Shown here piece after piece: positions 1-10,483 of a stretch of DNA of 64,000 bases. The position numbers were made by a program, and so were the translations under genes. Source of the stretch: an uncultured Collinsella sp. (lineage in GTDB: Bacteria > Actinomycetota > Coriobacteriia > Coriobacteriales > Coriobacteriaceae); assembly GCA_934668875.1 (NCBI GenBank), contig CAKUON010000003.1, positions 186,001-250,000 of the forward strand. The letters are read 5' to 3'. Below the pieces are notes generated by a model. The model ran no database searches and was not told the origin of the DNA. It saw only the letters and a list, made by a program, of their open reading frames with translations. Each line of letters starts with the position of its first letter. Position 1 is the first letter of the stretch.

Positions 1-102
1 TATTGGCCCGACTTTGATCGTTGGGGCCTTGTCGACGCCATTTTGGCCTATCAGGGCCGTGACCGTAGGTTTGGTGGACTGAGCAAGACCGAGGAGGCTT
101 AA
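1..102 (+). CDS. uppS: Undecaprenyl diphosphate synthase, C-terminal end (partial)
   Basis: The window opens inside this gene; only the last 33 codons and the TAA stop are present. The visible peptide has the WPDF motif, then an AI-x-x-Y segment and a final R-x-R-R-F-G-G block, which is the conserved C-terminus of cis-prenyltransferases making undecaprenyl diphosphate, the lipid carrier for cell-wall precursors. It ends two bases before the GTG of cdsA. The usual uppS-cdsA-dxr-rseP order supports the call. The catalytic N-terminal part lies outside the window and could not be checked. Confidence 0.88.
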   Translation, partial: YWPDFDRWGLVDAILAYQGRDRRFGGLSKTEEA

Positions 103-104
103 TC

Positions 105-1004
105 GTGTCCGATCGTCCCAAGGCATCTGCTCCCAAGACGCCTGCGCGCAAAGCTGCCGCTGCGGGAGCGCCTGCAGCGAAGAGCGGTACCGGTTCGTGG
201 CTGGCGGGCTTTATTACCCGTGCCGCCGCCGGTATCGTCTACGCCGTTGTCTTTATCCTGTGTCTGGTTTTGGGTATCGTGCCCACTGCCATCTTTGTTT
301 CTGTCATGAGTGGCCTGTGCTGCTTTGAGTTTTTCCGTATGACAAGGCTCGATGGCAAGATGGCTAACGAGCGCATGGGTATCGCTGCCGCCGTACTCTT
401 TCCGCTGTCGGCGTTGGGCGATTCGATGTTGCTGAATGCCCTGCTTTTTGCCCTGATGCTCGCTGTGGGCATTTGGTATGTCTGGTCGCCGCGTACCCGC
501 ATCTCTGATGTGGCCGTGACGCTCATGGGTCCCATCTACACTGGCTTTATGCTGTCGGCTATCGTGCTGCTGCGCGATGCCGTGCCCGGTTTTGCCGGCG
601 CCCTGCTTTCAGTGGGCGTTTGCGCGTCCCTTTGGGTCTCCGATTCGTTTGCCTACATCGTGGGCAGCCGTATCGGCAAGCACAAGATGGTTCCCAAGAT
701 TTCTCCCAAAAAGAGCTGGGAGGGGTTTGTCGGCGGCATCTTGGGCTCGGTTTTGATTTGGCTCATCCTGTGGGCGACGCACTTCTACAAGCTTAGCCTG
801 CCCTATGCGCTGCTGTGCGGCGTGGTGGTGTCCATTCTGGGCGTTATCGGCGACCTTATCGAGTCGCGTATCAAGCGCGGTGTGGGCGTCAAGGATTCCG
901 GCAACCTTATCCCGGGCCACGGCGGCATGCTCGATCGTAGCGATTCGCTTATCTTCGGCTGCATCACCGCGCAGCTGTTGCTGATGATCGGAGGCGTGCT
1001 GTAA
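105..1004 (+). CDS. cdsA: Phosphatidate cytidylyltransferase
   Basis: Makes CDP-diacylglycerol from phosphatidic acid and CTP in the membrane, the branch point of phospholipid synthesis. The 299-residue product begins with about 30 Ala/Lys/Pro-rich residues, followed by a chain of hydrophobic segments. Near residues 250-280 is the family signature: K-R near the start, K-D, then PGHGG and a DR-x-D ending. The GTG start at 105 has a GAGGAGG ribosome site 8 bases upstream. Its TAA shares one base with the ATG of dxr, implying coupled translation. The PgsA that uses its product is encoded at 47.4 kb. Confidence 0.93.
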   Translation: MSDRPKASAPKTPARKAAAAGAPAAKSGTGSWLAGFITRAAAGIVYAVVFILCLVLGIVPTAIFVSVMSGLCCFEFFRMTRLDGKMANERMGIAAAVLFPLSALGDSMLLNALLFALMLAVGIWYVWSPRTRISDVAVTLMGPIYTGFMLSAIVLLRDAVPGFAGALLSVGVCASLWVSDSFAYIVGSRIGKHKMVPKISPKKSWEGFVGGILGSVLIWLILWATHFYKLSLPYALLCGVVVSILGVIGDLIESRIKRGVGVKDSGNLIPGHGGMLDRSDSLIFGCITAQLLLMIGGVL

Positions 1005-2191
1005 TGTCCTTCCAGACGACGTATGGCTCCGATGGACGTCTCCGTGTTGCCATCCTGGGCTGTACAGGCTCTATCGGCACCCAGGCGCTCGATGTGTGCC
1101 GCCAGCATGCCGATCGCCTGCAGGTGACGGCGCTGTCCGTTAACTCCAGTACCTCTGAGCTCGTTGCCGCTGCCCGTGAGTTCTCGGTTCCGGCGGTTGC
1201 CGTAGCCGATGTCGCTCATGGCGATGACGCCGTGCTGCAGGAGTTGCCCGAGGGCACGCAGCTCGGCGTTGGCGCGCAGGCGGTTTGCGAGCTCGCGCGT
1301 CGCGACGATGTCGACTGCGTGCTCGTCGCTATTGTGGGCGCCGCCGGTCTCGAGGCGAGCCATGCGGCCTTGACCTCGAATAAGCGCCTTGCCCTTGCCA
1401 ACAAGGAGTCCCTCGTCGTCGGTGGCGACTTGCTTATGCCGTTGGCGCAACCGGGCCAGCTTATTCCGGTCGACTCTGAGCACTCCGCCATCTACCAGTG
1501 CTATCTGGGGGAGAATCCGCGCGAGGCCCACTGCATTTGGCTCACCTGCTCGGGCGGTCCGTTCTTTGGCCGTACGCGCGACGAGCTCGATCGTGTGACG
1601 CGTGCCGATGCCCTCGCACATCCTACGTGGGCCATGGGTGCCAAGATCACCATCGACTCCGCTACCCTCATGAACAAGGGCCTGGAGCGTATTGAGGCCA
1701 TGCATCTGTTTAACTGCGACCTCGATTTCATTAACGTGGTCGTGCAGCGTCAGTCCAAGATTCACTCTATGGTCGAGTTCGCCGACGGCTCCGTGATGGC
1801 GCATCTCGGTGCTTCCGACATGCGTATTCCCATCCAGTTCGCGTTCTCGTATCCCGAGCGTTGGGATACTCCGGCGCCTCGTATCGATTTTCGCGAGCTG
1901 GGGCAGCTCACGTTTGATGCTGCCGACATGGATACCTTCCGCTGTCTGGCACTGGCCGAGCGTGCCGGCAAGACGGGTGGCACCATGCCGTGCGTGCTCA
2001 ATGCCGCCAACGAGGTCGCCGTCGATGCCTTCCTGCACGATGGCTGCAGCTTTACCGATATCGATCGCATTGTGGAATCCTGCATAGACGCGCACGATAT
2101 GCAGGCGGTCGATTCGTTTGAGCAGCTTCGCGACATCGATGCGTGGGCGCGTGAAAAGGCTGCGCAGGTGCTCGCTGCAACCCGTTCCTAA
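1004..2191 (+). CDS. dxr: 1-deoxy-D-xylulose 5-phosphate reductoisomerase
   Basis: Second step of the MEP isoprenoid pathway: NADPH-dependent rearrangement and reduction of DXP to 2-C-methyl-D-erythritol 4-phosphate. The 395-residue protein has family length. Seen are the N-terminal dinucleotide-binding motif LGCTGSIG, then NKESLVVGG near residue 130, the metal and substrate motif DSEH near 158, SGGPF near 184 and the HPTW-MG and ATLMNKGLE blocks near 205-230. GGAGG lies 9 bases before the ATG. Adjacent ispG acts later in the same pathway, and uppS uses its end products. Confidence 0.96.
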   Translation: MSFQTTYGSDGRLRVAILGCTGSIGTQALDVCRQHADRLQVTALSVNSSTSELVAAAREFSVPAVAVADVAHGDDAVLQELPEGTQLGVGAQAVCELARRDDVDCVLVAIVGAAGLEASHAALTSNKRLALANKESLVVGGDLLMPLAQPGQLIPVDSEHSAIYQCYLGENPREAHCIWLTCSGGPFFGRTRDELDRVTRADALAHPTWAMGAKITIDSATLMNKGLERIEAMHLFNCDLDFINVVVQRQSKIHSMVEFADGSVMAHLGASDMRIPIQFAFSYPERWDTPAPRIDFRELGQLTFDAADMDTFRCLALAERAGKTGGTMPCVLNAANEVAVDAFLHDGCSFTDIDRIVESCIDAHDMQAVDSFEQLRDIDAWAREKAAQVLAATRS

Positions 2192-2216
2192 CCCATAAGG
2201 ATTGCTTTTTCGTTTT

Positions 2217-3578
2217 ATGGATACTGTTCTGAGCGTTCTCTCATCGGTCTTTTGGGGCCTGCTGATGCTTTCCGTCCTCGTGTTTTTGCACGAGGGCGGC
2301 CACTTTTTGGCGGCGCGTGCCTGCGGCGTCCGTGTGACCGAGTTCTTTTTGGGTCTGCCGTGCCGCTTTGACATCCATTACACGTCGCGTCGCATTGGAA
2401 CCAAGTTTGGCGTGACCCCGCTGCTGCTGGGTGGCTACGCTGCCATCTGCGGTATGGATCCGACCGATGTCTCGTGCTCCGATCGCGTGCTCGCGGCTAT
2501 CTATCGTCATGGTCGCGTGACCGTGGCCGACCTTGCTGTCGAGCTCGAGCTTTCCGAGGAAGATGTGCTCGAGGCATGCGCCCTTTTGCTAGGCTGGGGC
2601 TCCATCGCACCCTGGTATGAGGAAGGGGAGAAGCCCTCGCCGAGCTACTATCCCACCAAATATCAGACGTTGCCGCGAGATACGGCAGGCTATACCACCT
2701 TTGATGGTCGCCGTTTCGATCGCGAACATGCGACTGCCGAGGGCGATGTGTGGGAGCTGCCGTGCGGCGAGGCCGAGTTCCTTGCGCAAGAGCGCTCGCA
2801 CACCTATCTTGGCCAAGGCTTTCTCAAGCGCGCCTTTATGCTGCTCGCGGGCATTATCGTCAATATCTTGACGGGTTTTTTGCTCCTTATGAGCATCTAT
2901 TCCATTGCGGGTGTCACCGTGCCGATGGATACCAACGTGATCGGTCAGGTTGACGAGGGGTCTATTGCCGCCAAAGCGGGTATCGAGGCCGGTGATGCGA
3001 TCCTTTCGGTTGACGGTGTCTCATGTTCCACTTGGATGGATGTCTACGATGCCATCGGCAAGGCCGCCGGTAAGGACGATATTGCTATTGAATATGAGCG
3101 CGATGGCAAGCAGTGCTCGACCTCGGTCGCACTCAAAGAGAACGAACGCCTGGGCGTTTATGCCTCTACGCAGGTGGTTCGTTTGGATCCCATCACCTCG
3201 GCGCGCCTCTCCTTCTCCTATGTTGCGCAGACGGCTGAGGGCGTGCTACGCCTGCTCCAGCCGCAGCATACGATGGAGATCCTCGATCAATCCTCCTCGA
3301 TCGTGGGTATTAGCGTCATGTCCTCACAGGCCGCTGCTGCCGGCCCTGCTACGTTCCTTTCGTTTGCCGCCCTCATTTCGTTCTCGCTTGGCTTTATGAA
3401 CCTGCTGCCCATCCCACCACTCGATGGCGGCAAGCTGGTCATCGAGATCATTCAAAAGATTGCGGGCCGCGAGCTTCCGCTCAAGGTCCAGACGATTGTG
3501 AGCTATGTGGGCATCGCGCTCTTCGCGCTGCTGTTTGTCTATATGCTTCGTTCCGACATCCTTCGATTTATTCTGTAG
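2217..3578 (+). CDS. rseP: RseP-type site-2 zinc metalloprotease with a large insertion
   Basis: Intramembrane protease that cuts membrane substrates such as anti-sigma factors. From the ATG at 2217 it has 453 residues: HEGGH zinc site at residues 25-29 in the first membrane helix, a GGYA strand near 72-75, a second helix near 205, a PDZ domain about 235-310, and a C-terminal NLLPIPPLDGG motif. Between GGYA and the second helix about 110 residues (83-195) replace the usual 20-30. The start of this stretch resembles a winged-helix (two helices with a hydrophobic pattern) and it also holds several Tyr/Trp/Pro-rich strands. An in-frame TTG at 2202 abuts the AAGGA and seems too close. Expressed with dxr and ispG. 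Confidence 0.9.
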   Translation: MDTVLSVLSSVFWGLLMLSVLVFLHEGGHFLAARACGVRVTEFFLGLPCRFDIHYTSRRIGTKFGVTPLLLGGYAAICGMDPTDVSCSDRVLAAIYRHGRVTVADLAVELELSEEDVLEACALLLGWGSIAPWYEEGEKPSPSYYPTKYQTLPRDTAGYTTFDGRRFDREHATAEGDVWELPCGEAEFLAQERSHTYLGQGFLKRAFMLLAGIIVNILTGFLLLMSIYSIAGVTVPMDTNVIGQVDEGSIAAKAGIEAGDAILSVDGVSCSTWMDVYDAIGKAAGKDDIAIEYERDGKQCSTSVALKENERLGVYASTQVVRLDPITSARLSFSYVAQTAEGVLRLLQPQHTMEILDQSSSIVGISVMSSQAAAAGPATFLSFAALISFSLGFMNLLPIPPLDGGKLVIEIIQKIAGRELPLKVQTIVSYVGIALFALLFVYMLRSDILRFIL

Positions 3579-3591
3579 GGGAGTGTTTGGA

Positions 3592-4674
3592 TTGTCTTTA
3601 TCCCATCCTTTGCCTCGCGAGCTGACGCGTCCCGTGCATGTGGGCGGCGTGCAGATTGGTGGCGGCGCGCCGGTGGTGGTTCAATCCATGACCTGCACCG
3701 ATACCGCTGATGCTCAGGCAACGCTTGCGCAGGTGTGTGCGTTGGCGCAGGCTGGCTGCGATATCGTGCGCGTGAGTGTGCCCACCGAGGCCGCGCTCGA
3801 GGGCTTCCATACCATCTGTGCTGAGTCCCCGGTGCCGATTGTCGCCGATATTCACTTTAACCATAAGCTTGCCATTGGCGCTGTCGAGGCTGGTGCCTCC
3901 AAGCTGCGCATCAATCCCGGCAATATCGGCGATTGGGCCAAGGTAGACGCGGTGATCGATGCTGCGGGTGCCGCGGGCTGTGCGATTCGTATCGGCGTTA
4001 ACGCCGGCTCGCTCGAGCAGGATATCGCCGAGTGCGACGAGCTTACGCAGCCCGAGAAGCTCGTGATGTCGAGCGAGCGCTTTGTGCGGCACTTTGAGGA
4101 CCGTGGGTTTACCAACATCGTGCTATCCGCCAAGGCCCATAGCGTACAGACGACGCTTGATACTTATCGCGCTCTGTCGCGCGAGATACCGCATGTTCCG
4201 CTCCACCTGGGCGTGACGGAGGCGGGGACCAAGCTTCAGGGCACCATCAAGAGCTCTGTAGGCTTGGGTATCTTGCTTTCCGAAGGCATCGGCGACACCA
4301 TGCGTGTGTCGCTCACGGCCGATCCGGTTGAGGAGCCGCCTGTCGCCTGGGGAATTCTACAGTCGCTGGGCCTGCGTCGCCGTGGTCCTGAGATTGTCTC
4401 GTGCCCCACGTGCGCCCGCTGCCAGGTTAACCTCATTCCCATCGCCGAGGAGGTCACCGAGCGGCTTAAGAACTATTCCGCGCCGCTTTCGATTGCCGTC
4501 ATGGGATGTGCCGTTAATGGCCCCGGTGAGGCTTCTGATGCCGACCTAGGCGTTGCTTGCGGACGTGGTCAGGCCTTGCTCTTTTCGCATGGCCAGATCA
4601 TTGGTAAAGTAGCTGAGGACCAAATTGTCGACGCGCTTATGGCAGAGGTCGACAAGCTTATTGAGGAGAAATAA
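3592..4674 (+). CDS. ispG: 4-hydroxy-3-methylbut-2-enyl diphosphate synthase (IspG/GcpE)
   Basis: Penultimate MEP-pathway enzyme, an iron-sulfur protein converting MEcPP to HMBPP. The 360-residue product keeps the TIM-barrel part and the C-terminal [4Fe-4S] ligands: CPTC followed by the third Cys in MGCAVNGPGE, with the Glu ligand. The open frame extends upstream into rseP, but GGGGAG at 3578-3583 sits 8 bases before TTG at 3592, which gives a normal N-terminus ending upstream of the PRELTRPVHVGG segment. Only three bases separate its AAA codon stop region from the proS ATG. Confidence 0.94.
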   Translation: MSLSHPLPRELTRPVHVGGVQIGGGAPVVVQSMTCTDTADAQATLAQVCALAQAGCDIVRVSVPTEAALEGFHTICAESPVPIVADIHFNHKLAIGAVEAGASKLRINPGNIGDWAKVDAVIDAAGAAGCAIRIGVNAGSLEQDIAECDELTQPEKLVMSSERFVRHFEDRGFTNIVLSAKAHSVQTTLDTYRALSREIPHVPLHLGVTEAGTKLQGTIKSSVGLGILLSEGIGDTMRVSLTADPVEEPPVAWGILQSLGLRRRGPEIVSCPTCARCQVNLIPIAEEVTERLKNYSAPLSIAVMGCAVNGPGEASDADLGVACGRGQALLFSHGQIIGKVAEDQIVDALMAEVDKLIEEK

Positions 4675-6396
<1,722 letters not shown>

Positions 6397-6428
6397 TCGA
6401 CGGCATCGCCGATAGCTGTATTTCGGGG

Positions 6429-6475
6429 CGGTCCCGCATTTCTCCAAACAGGGGAGATACGGGACCGTTCTTTTG
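6429..6475 (+). terminator. Rho-independent terminator of the cdsA-proS operon
   Basis: An interrupted stem: CGGTCCCG pairs with CGGGACCG, and inside it TCTCC pairs with GGAGA. The loop is AAACA and the stem is followed by a T-rich run (TTCTTTTG). It starts 33 bases after the proS stop. Confidence 0.85.
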
Positions 6476-6503
6476 CTCATCAATATATTCGAATCCTAAA
6501 AGG

Positions 6504-6538
6504 AAAACCCCACAGCCCAAATGAGCTGCGGGGTTTTT
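6504..6538. terminator. Bidirectional terminator between proS and the minus-strand gene
   Basis: AAAACCCCACAGC (6504-6516) pairs with GCTGCGGGGTTTT (6525-6537) with one mismatch. A-run on the left and T-run on the right make it usable from both sides. It sits between converging transcription units. Confidence 0.85.
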
Positions 6539-6574
6539 CCTTTGTGCCTCCGATGCGAATAAATCGCTCAGATA

Positions 6575-7339
6575 TTACTGATAATCGACGACGTCGATCC
6601 AGTTCTTAAGGAACTCATCGTTTACGTTGCGCTTACGAGCGAGCTCGGAAGCGGCGACGATGCTCGTCCACTGACGCACGACCTGCATGGGCATGTCGGC
6701 GCGGTCGCAGTAGAGCTCCAGGTAGGCCTCGGCCTGGTCCTTGCTGTTGAGGGCAAAGAGCAGGTAGGTGGTTGCAACGTCGGCGGCAGGGGAGCCCTGG
6801 GTGGCGTGTGCCCAGTCGCACACGTAGAGCTGGCCGTCGTCGCCAACGATGACGTTGGAGGGGTTGAAGTCGCCGTGGCAGACCTTGAACTCCTTGGTCA
6901 TGCCGTCCAGGCGCTCCTGAAGGTTGTAGCGCGTGGTGGCATTGAGCTGATCCAGGCTGTCGATCATGCGGGCGAACTTGTCACGCTGACGGTTGAGCAG
7001 CGGGGAGGTGTAGCCGTGAATCTCGATCTGGAGGTCGACGAACATCTCGAGGTACTCACCGAAGCGCTGGGGCTCGGCAGTCATCTTCTCGGCAAGGGTG
7101 GTGCCCGGGACCTTCTCGGTCACAAGCGCCCAGCCGTTGGCGTTCTCGAGCTGGGAAACCTCGAGAGCCTTGGGGCTGCGGATGCCGCACTCATTGATGC
7201 GGGCAAGATTCAAAGCCTCGTTGAACACGTCGGAGACAGGCTTGGTCTCGTTGAAGACCTTGACGATCTTGTCGCCCAGGTCGTAAACGACCTTGTTGCC
7301 ACGGCGGACGAGCTCGGTCTTGGAATCGGGTAGCAGCAT
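6575..7339 (-). CDS. Aminoglycoside phosphotransferase/choline kinase-fold protein
   Basis: A 254-residue protein of the APH/choline-kinase-like fold. It shows the nucleotide-loop Lys region (KIVKVFNE, residues 28-35), the Brenner-type catalytic motif HGDFNPSNV near 160 and a metal motif CDWAHATQG near 178, where the usual D-x-D is DWA. True substrate unknown: related proteins act on choline, sugars, homoserine or antibiotics, and nothing here points to resistance. An AAAGGATG ribosome site precedes the ATG. It lies 88 bases downstream of adhE on the same strand, with a 12-bp stem between them, so it may be partly co-transcribed. Confidence 0.75.
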   Translation of the reverse strand: MLLPDSKTELVRRGNKVVYDLGDKIVKVFNETKPVSDVFNEALNLARINECGIRSPKALEVSQLENANGWALVTEKVPGTTLAEKMTAEPQRFGEYLEMFVDLQIEIHGYTSPLLNRQRDKFARMIDSLDQLNATTRYNLQERLDGMTKEFKVCHGDFNPSNVIVGDDGQLYVCDWAHATQGSPAADVATTYLLFALNSKDQAEAYLELYCDRADMPMQVVRQWTSIVAASELARKRNVNDEFLKNWIDVVDYQ

Positions 7340-7371
7340 GGTTGCATCCTTTCAACGATGCGATAGAAGCG

Positions 7372-7410
7372 ACGGCGGGGGTGTGTGAAACACCCGTGCA
7401 CCCCCGCCGT
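7372..7410 (-). other. 12-bp perfect stem-loop between adhE and the phosphotransferase gene
   Basis: ACGGCGGGGGTG (7372-7383) pairs perfectly with CACCCCCGCCGT (7399-7410) around a 15-base loop. On the minus strand no T-run follows, so it looks more like an mRNA-stabilising or processing hairpin (or a weak terminator) for adhE mRNA than a standard intrinsic terminator. Confidence 0.6.
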
Positions 7411-7427
7411 TAAAAACCGTGCTAAAA

Positions 7428-10076
7428 CTAGCAGACGGCGTAATCCTGGGGCTCGCGGCCGTAGTAGGCGTCCAGGTAGAGCTCCTTGATCTCGCTCATG
7501 AGCGGGTAGCGCGGGTTAGCGCCGGTGCACTGGTCGTTGAATGCCTGCTCGGTCATCTCGTCGAGCGTGTCGAGGAAGTACTGCTCGTCGACACCGTAGT
7601 CGGCGATGGTCTTCTTGACGCCGATGAAGTCCTTGAGCTCCTCGAGCTTCGTGATGAAGTTCTCGAAGGTCTCCTTGTCGTCCTTGCCCTCGATGCCGCA
7701 GTACTTGGCCATCTCGGCGTAGTTGTGCAGCGCGTTGGGGTAAGGATACTGGGAGAAGGTGCCCATCTTAACGGGGGCCTCGGCGGCGTTGTAGCGCATG
7801 ACGCGGGTCAGGATGACAGCGTTGGCGATGCCGTGGGGCAGGTGATGGAAAGCGCCGAGCTTGTGGGCCATGGAGTGGTTGAGGCCCAGGAAGGCGTTGG
7901 CGAAGGCCATACCGGCCATGCAGGAGGCGTTGTGCATCTCCTCGCGGGCGTGCGGGTCCTTGGCGCCGTTCTCGAAGCTGGAGGGCAGGTTCTCAAAGAC
8001 GAGCTTGGCAGCACGCTCGGAGAGGCCCTTGGTGTAGTCAGAAGCCATGATGGAGACGTAGGACTCGATGGCGTGGGTCATGACGTCGATGCCGGAGGCA
8101 GCGGTCAGGCCGCGCGGGGCGGTCATGCAGTTGTCGGCGTCGACGATAGCCATGTTGGGGAGCAGCGCGTAGTCGGCGAGCGGCCACTTGATGCCGGTCT
8201 CCTTGTCGGTGATGATGGCGAACGGCGTGCACTCGGAGCCGGTACCCGAGGAGGTCGGGACGGCGACGAAGTAGGCCTTTTTGCCCATCTCGGGGAAGGT
8301 GAAGATACGCTTGCGGATGTCCATGAAGTCCATGGCCATGTCCTCAAACTTGCACTCGGGGTGCTCGTACATCATCCACATGATCTTGCCGGCGTCCATA
8401 GCGGAGCCACCGCCGACGGCGATGATGACGTCCGGCTCAAAGAGAGCCATCTGCTTGGCGCCGCGACGTGCGCACTGCAGCGACGGATCGGGCTCGACGT
8501 CGTAGAAGCAGTCGTGGGCGATGCCCATCTCGTCGAGCTTGGCCTCGATGGCGCGGGTGTTGCCATTCTTGAAGAGGAACTGGTCGGTGACGATGAAGGC
8601 GCGCTTCTTGCCCATGACGGTACCGAGCTCGTCGAGAGCGACGGGCGTGGAACCCTTCTTGAAGTAGACCTTCTCGGGAGCGCGGAACCACAGCATGTTC
8701 TCACGGCGCTCGGCCACAGTCTTAACGTTGATCAAGTGCTTCACCCCAACGTTCTCGGAGACGGAGTTGCCGCCCCAGGAGCCGCAGCCCAGGGTCAGAG
8801 ACGGCTTCATGCCAAAGTTGTACAGGTCACCGATGCCGCCGTGCGAGGACGGGGTGTTGATGACGATACGGCAGGCCTTCATGACGTGCTCGAACAGGCT
8901 GATCTTCTCGGCCTGGGCGGGGTGCACGTACAGAGAGGCGGTGTGGCCCGGGCCACCGGCGAGCACCAGGTGCTCGGCCTTGTCGACGGCCTCCTGGAAG
9001 TCCTTGGCGTGATACATGGCCAGGACCGGGGAGAGCTTCTCGTGGGAGAACTCTTCCTTGGCGGGGTCGGTGGAGGTGACCTCGGCGATCAGGATCTTGG
9101 TCTTGGCGGGAACCTCGATGCCGGCGAGCTCGGCGATCTTGGCGGCAGCCATGCCGGGGATGCGGTGATCGAGGGCGCCGTTCTTGAACATTGCGGCACG
9201 CAGGGCCTCCATCTCGGCACCCTGCTTGACGAAGTAGCAGCCGCGCTTCTGGAACTCGGCCTTAACCTGGTCATAGATGGTGTCGATGACGGTCACGGAC
9301 TGCTCGGAAGCGCAGATCATGCCGTTGTCGAAGGTCTTGGAGTGGATGATGGAGTTGACGGCGAGCAGCACGTCGGCGGTGTCGTCGATGATGACCGGGG
9401 TGTTACCGGCGCCGACGCCCAGGGCAGGCTTGCCCGAGGAGTAAGCGGCCTTGACCATGCCCGGGCCACCGGTGGCGAGGATGATGTCGACGTCACGCAT
9501 GACCATGTTGGTCAGCTCGATGGAGGGGACATCGACCCAGCCGATGATGCCCTCGGGGGCGCCAGCCTTGACGGCGGCGTCAAGCACGAGCTTGGCGGCG
9601 GCGATAGTGCACTTGGCGGCTGCCGGGTGCGGGGAGATGATGATGCCGTTGCGGGTCTTCAGGCTGATCAGCGTCTTGAAGATCGCGGTGGAGGTGGGGT
9701 TGGTCGTCGGGATGACGGCGCCCACGATACCGATGGGCTCGGCGATCTTGGTGATGCCGTAGGCCTCGTCGCGCTCCAGGACACCACAGGTCTTGGTGTT
9801 CTTGTAAGCGTTGTAGATGTACTCTGCGGCGTAGTGGTTCTTGATGACCTTGTCCTCAAGAACGCCGCGGCCGGTCTCCTCGATGGCCATCTTCGCCAAC
9901 GGGATACGAGCCTTGTTGGCGGCCATGGCGGCCTCGTAGAAGATCTTGTCGACCTGCTCCTGCGTGTACGTAGCAAAAAGCGCCTGGGCCTCTCGCATCT
10001 GAGCGAGCTTAGCCTCAAGCGCCTCTACGTTGTCCACAATTGCGGGAGTAGTGTTTTCCGGTGACTTTTTCACCAT
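7428..10076 (-). CDS. adhE: Bifunctional acetaldehyde-CoA/alcohol dehydrogenase
   Basis: Converts acetyl-CoA to acetaldehyde and then ethanol, regenerating two NAD+, a main ethanol route in fermenting anaerobes. The 882-residue length is typical of AdhE. Residues 1-440 form the aldehyde dehydrogenase half, with the catalytic Cys in GMICASEQS near 250. The linker leads to the iron-dependent alcohol dehydrogenase half, with the GGGSAMD NAD site near 545, the DVMTHAIE helix and iron-binding His in HSMAHKLG and HHLPHG. AAGGAG lies just upstream of the ATG (minus strand 10086-10081). A stem-loop at 10170-10197 lies about 95 bases upstream of the start. Confidence 0.96.
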   Translation of the reverse strand: MVKKSPENTTPAIVDNVEALEAKLAQMREAQALFATYTQEQVDKIFYEAAMAANKARIPLAKMAIEETGRGVLEDKVIKNHYAAEYIYNAYKNTKTCGVLERDEAYGITKIAEPIGIVGAVIPTTNPTSTAIFKTLISLKTRNGIIISPHPAAAKCTIAAAKLVLDAAVKAGAPEGIIGWVDVPSIELTNMVMRDVDIILATGGPGMVKAAYSSGKPALGVGAGNTPVIIDDTADVLLAVNSIIHSKTFDNGMICASEQSVTVIDTIYDQVKAEFQKRGCYFVKQGAEMEALRAAMFKNGALDHRIPGMAAAKIAELAGIEVPAKTKILIAEVTSTDPAKEEFSHEKLSPVLAMYHAKDFQEAVDKAEHLVLAGGPGHTASLYVHPAQAEKISLFEHVMKACRIVINTPSSHGGIGDLYNFGMKPSLTLGCGSWGGNSVSENVGVKHLINVKTVAERRENMLWFRAPEKVYFKKGSTPVALDELGTVMGKKRAFIVTDQFLFKNGNTRAIEAKLDEMGIAHDCFYDVEPDPSLQCARRGAKQMALFEPDVIIAVGGGSAMDAGKIMWMMYEHPECKFEDMAMDFMDIRKRIFTFPEMGKKAYFVAVPTSSGTGSECTPFAIITDKETGIKWPLADYALLPNMAIVDADNCMTAPRGLTAASGIDVMTHAIESYVSIMASDYTKGLSERAAKLVFENLPSSFENGAKDPHAREEMHNASCMAGMAFANAFLGLNHSMAHKLGAFHHLPHGIANAVILTRVMRYNAAEAPVKMGTFSQYPYPNALHNYAEMAKYCGIEGKDDKETFENFITKLEELKDFIGVKKTIADYGVDEQYFLDTLDEMTEQAFNDQCTGANPRYPLMSEIKELYLDAYYGREPQDYAVC

Positions 10077-10169
10077 TTGTGTCTCCTTGCGATCGGAGAT
10101 TTACCCTACGCCTTGCATAATAGCAATAAATAATTCGGTGAGTGGTAAGATTCCCGTAAAAGGCACACT

Positions 10170-10197
10170 AAAACGCTTCAATAAACTGAAGCGTTTT
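10170..10197. promoter_or_regulatory. 11-bp palindrome upstream of adhE
   Basis: AAAACGCTTCA (10170-10180) is the exact reverse complement of TGAAGCGTTTT (10187-10197), with loop ATAAAC. It lies 94-121 bases before adhE. It could be an operator for a dimeric repressor or a bidirectional terminator (short T4 tracts on both sides). It does not match the usual Rex consensus. Confidence 0.5.
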
Positions 10198-10224
10198 AAC
10201 TAAAACCACCTGTTCGCATGGCCG

Positions 10225-10483
10225 CTCATTGGGGACAGACTTACATGAGTATTTCAATGGGAAAACGGGGAGAACGGGCCGCCTGTTTGATAATCGCTAT
10301 TCGCGGGTCGCGGTCGAGTCGGACACGCAGGCGGTCCAGTTGCTCGATTATATCCATCTCAATCCTGTGAAAGGCGCGCTCGACTCGCTCGATGCGTACC
10401 GCTGGTCAAGCTTCAAGGCATATCAGCTGGGCTACGATCCCTTTGACATCTGCAAACACTCATGTAAGTCTGTCTCCAATGAG
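10225..10483 (+). mobile_element. Decayed insertion element with 30-bp inverted ends
   Basis: The ends at 10225-10254 and 10454-10483 are inverted copies matching at 28 of 30 positions; both contain GACAGACTTACATGAGT. The 199 bases between them encode the C-terminal part of a Y1 (IS200/REP-associated) transposase. No intact transposase and no obvious target duplication were seen. It reads as an internally deleted or MITE-like derivative of a tyrosine-transposase element lying between adhE and rpmB. Confidence 0.65.

Noticed and set aside
6575..7339. Antibiotic (aminoglycoside) resistance gene
   Set aside because: The fold is shared by many metabolic kinases, the DxD metal motif is altered and the neighbourhood is fermentative metabolism.
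7419..10064. A very long open frame antisense to adhE (about 880 codons)
   Set aside because: It lies opposite adhE in the phase favoured by its GC-rich third positions, its translation is low-complexity Val/Gly/Leu/His/Asp with no motifs, and it has no ribosome site.
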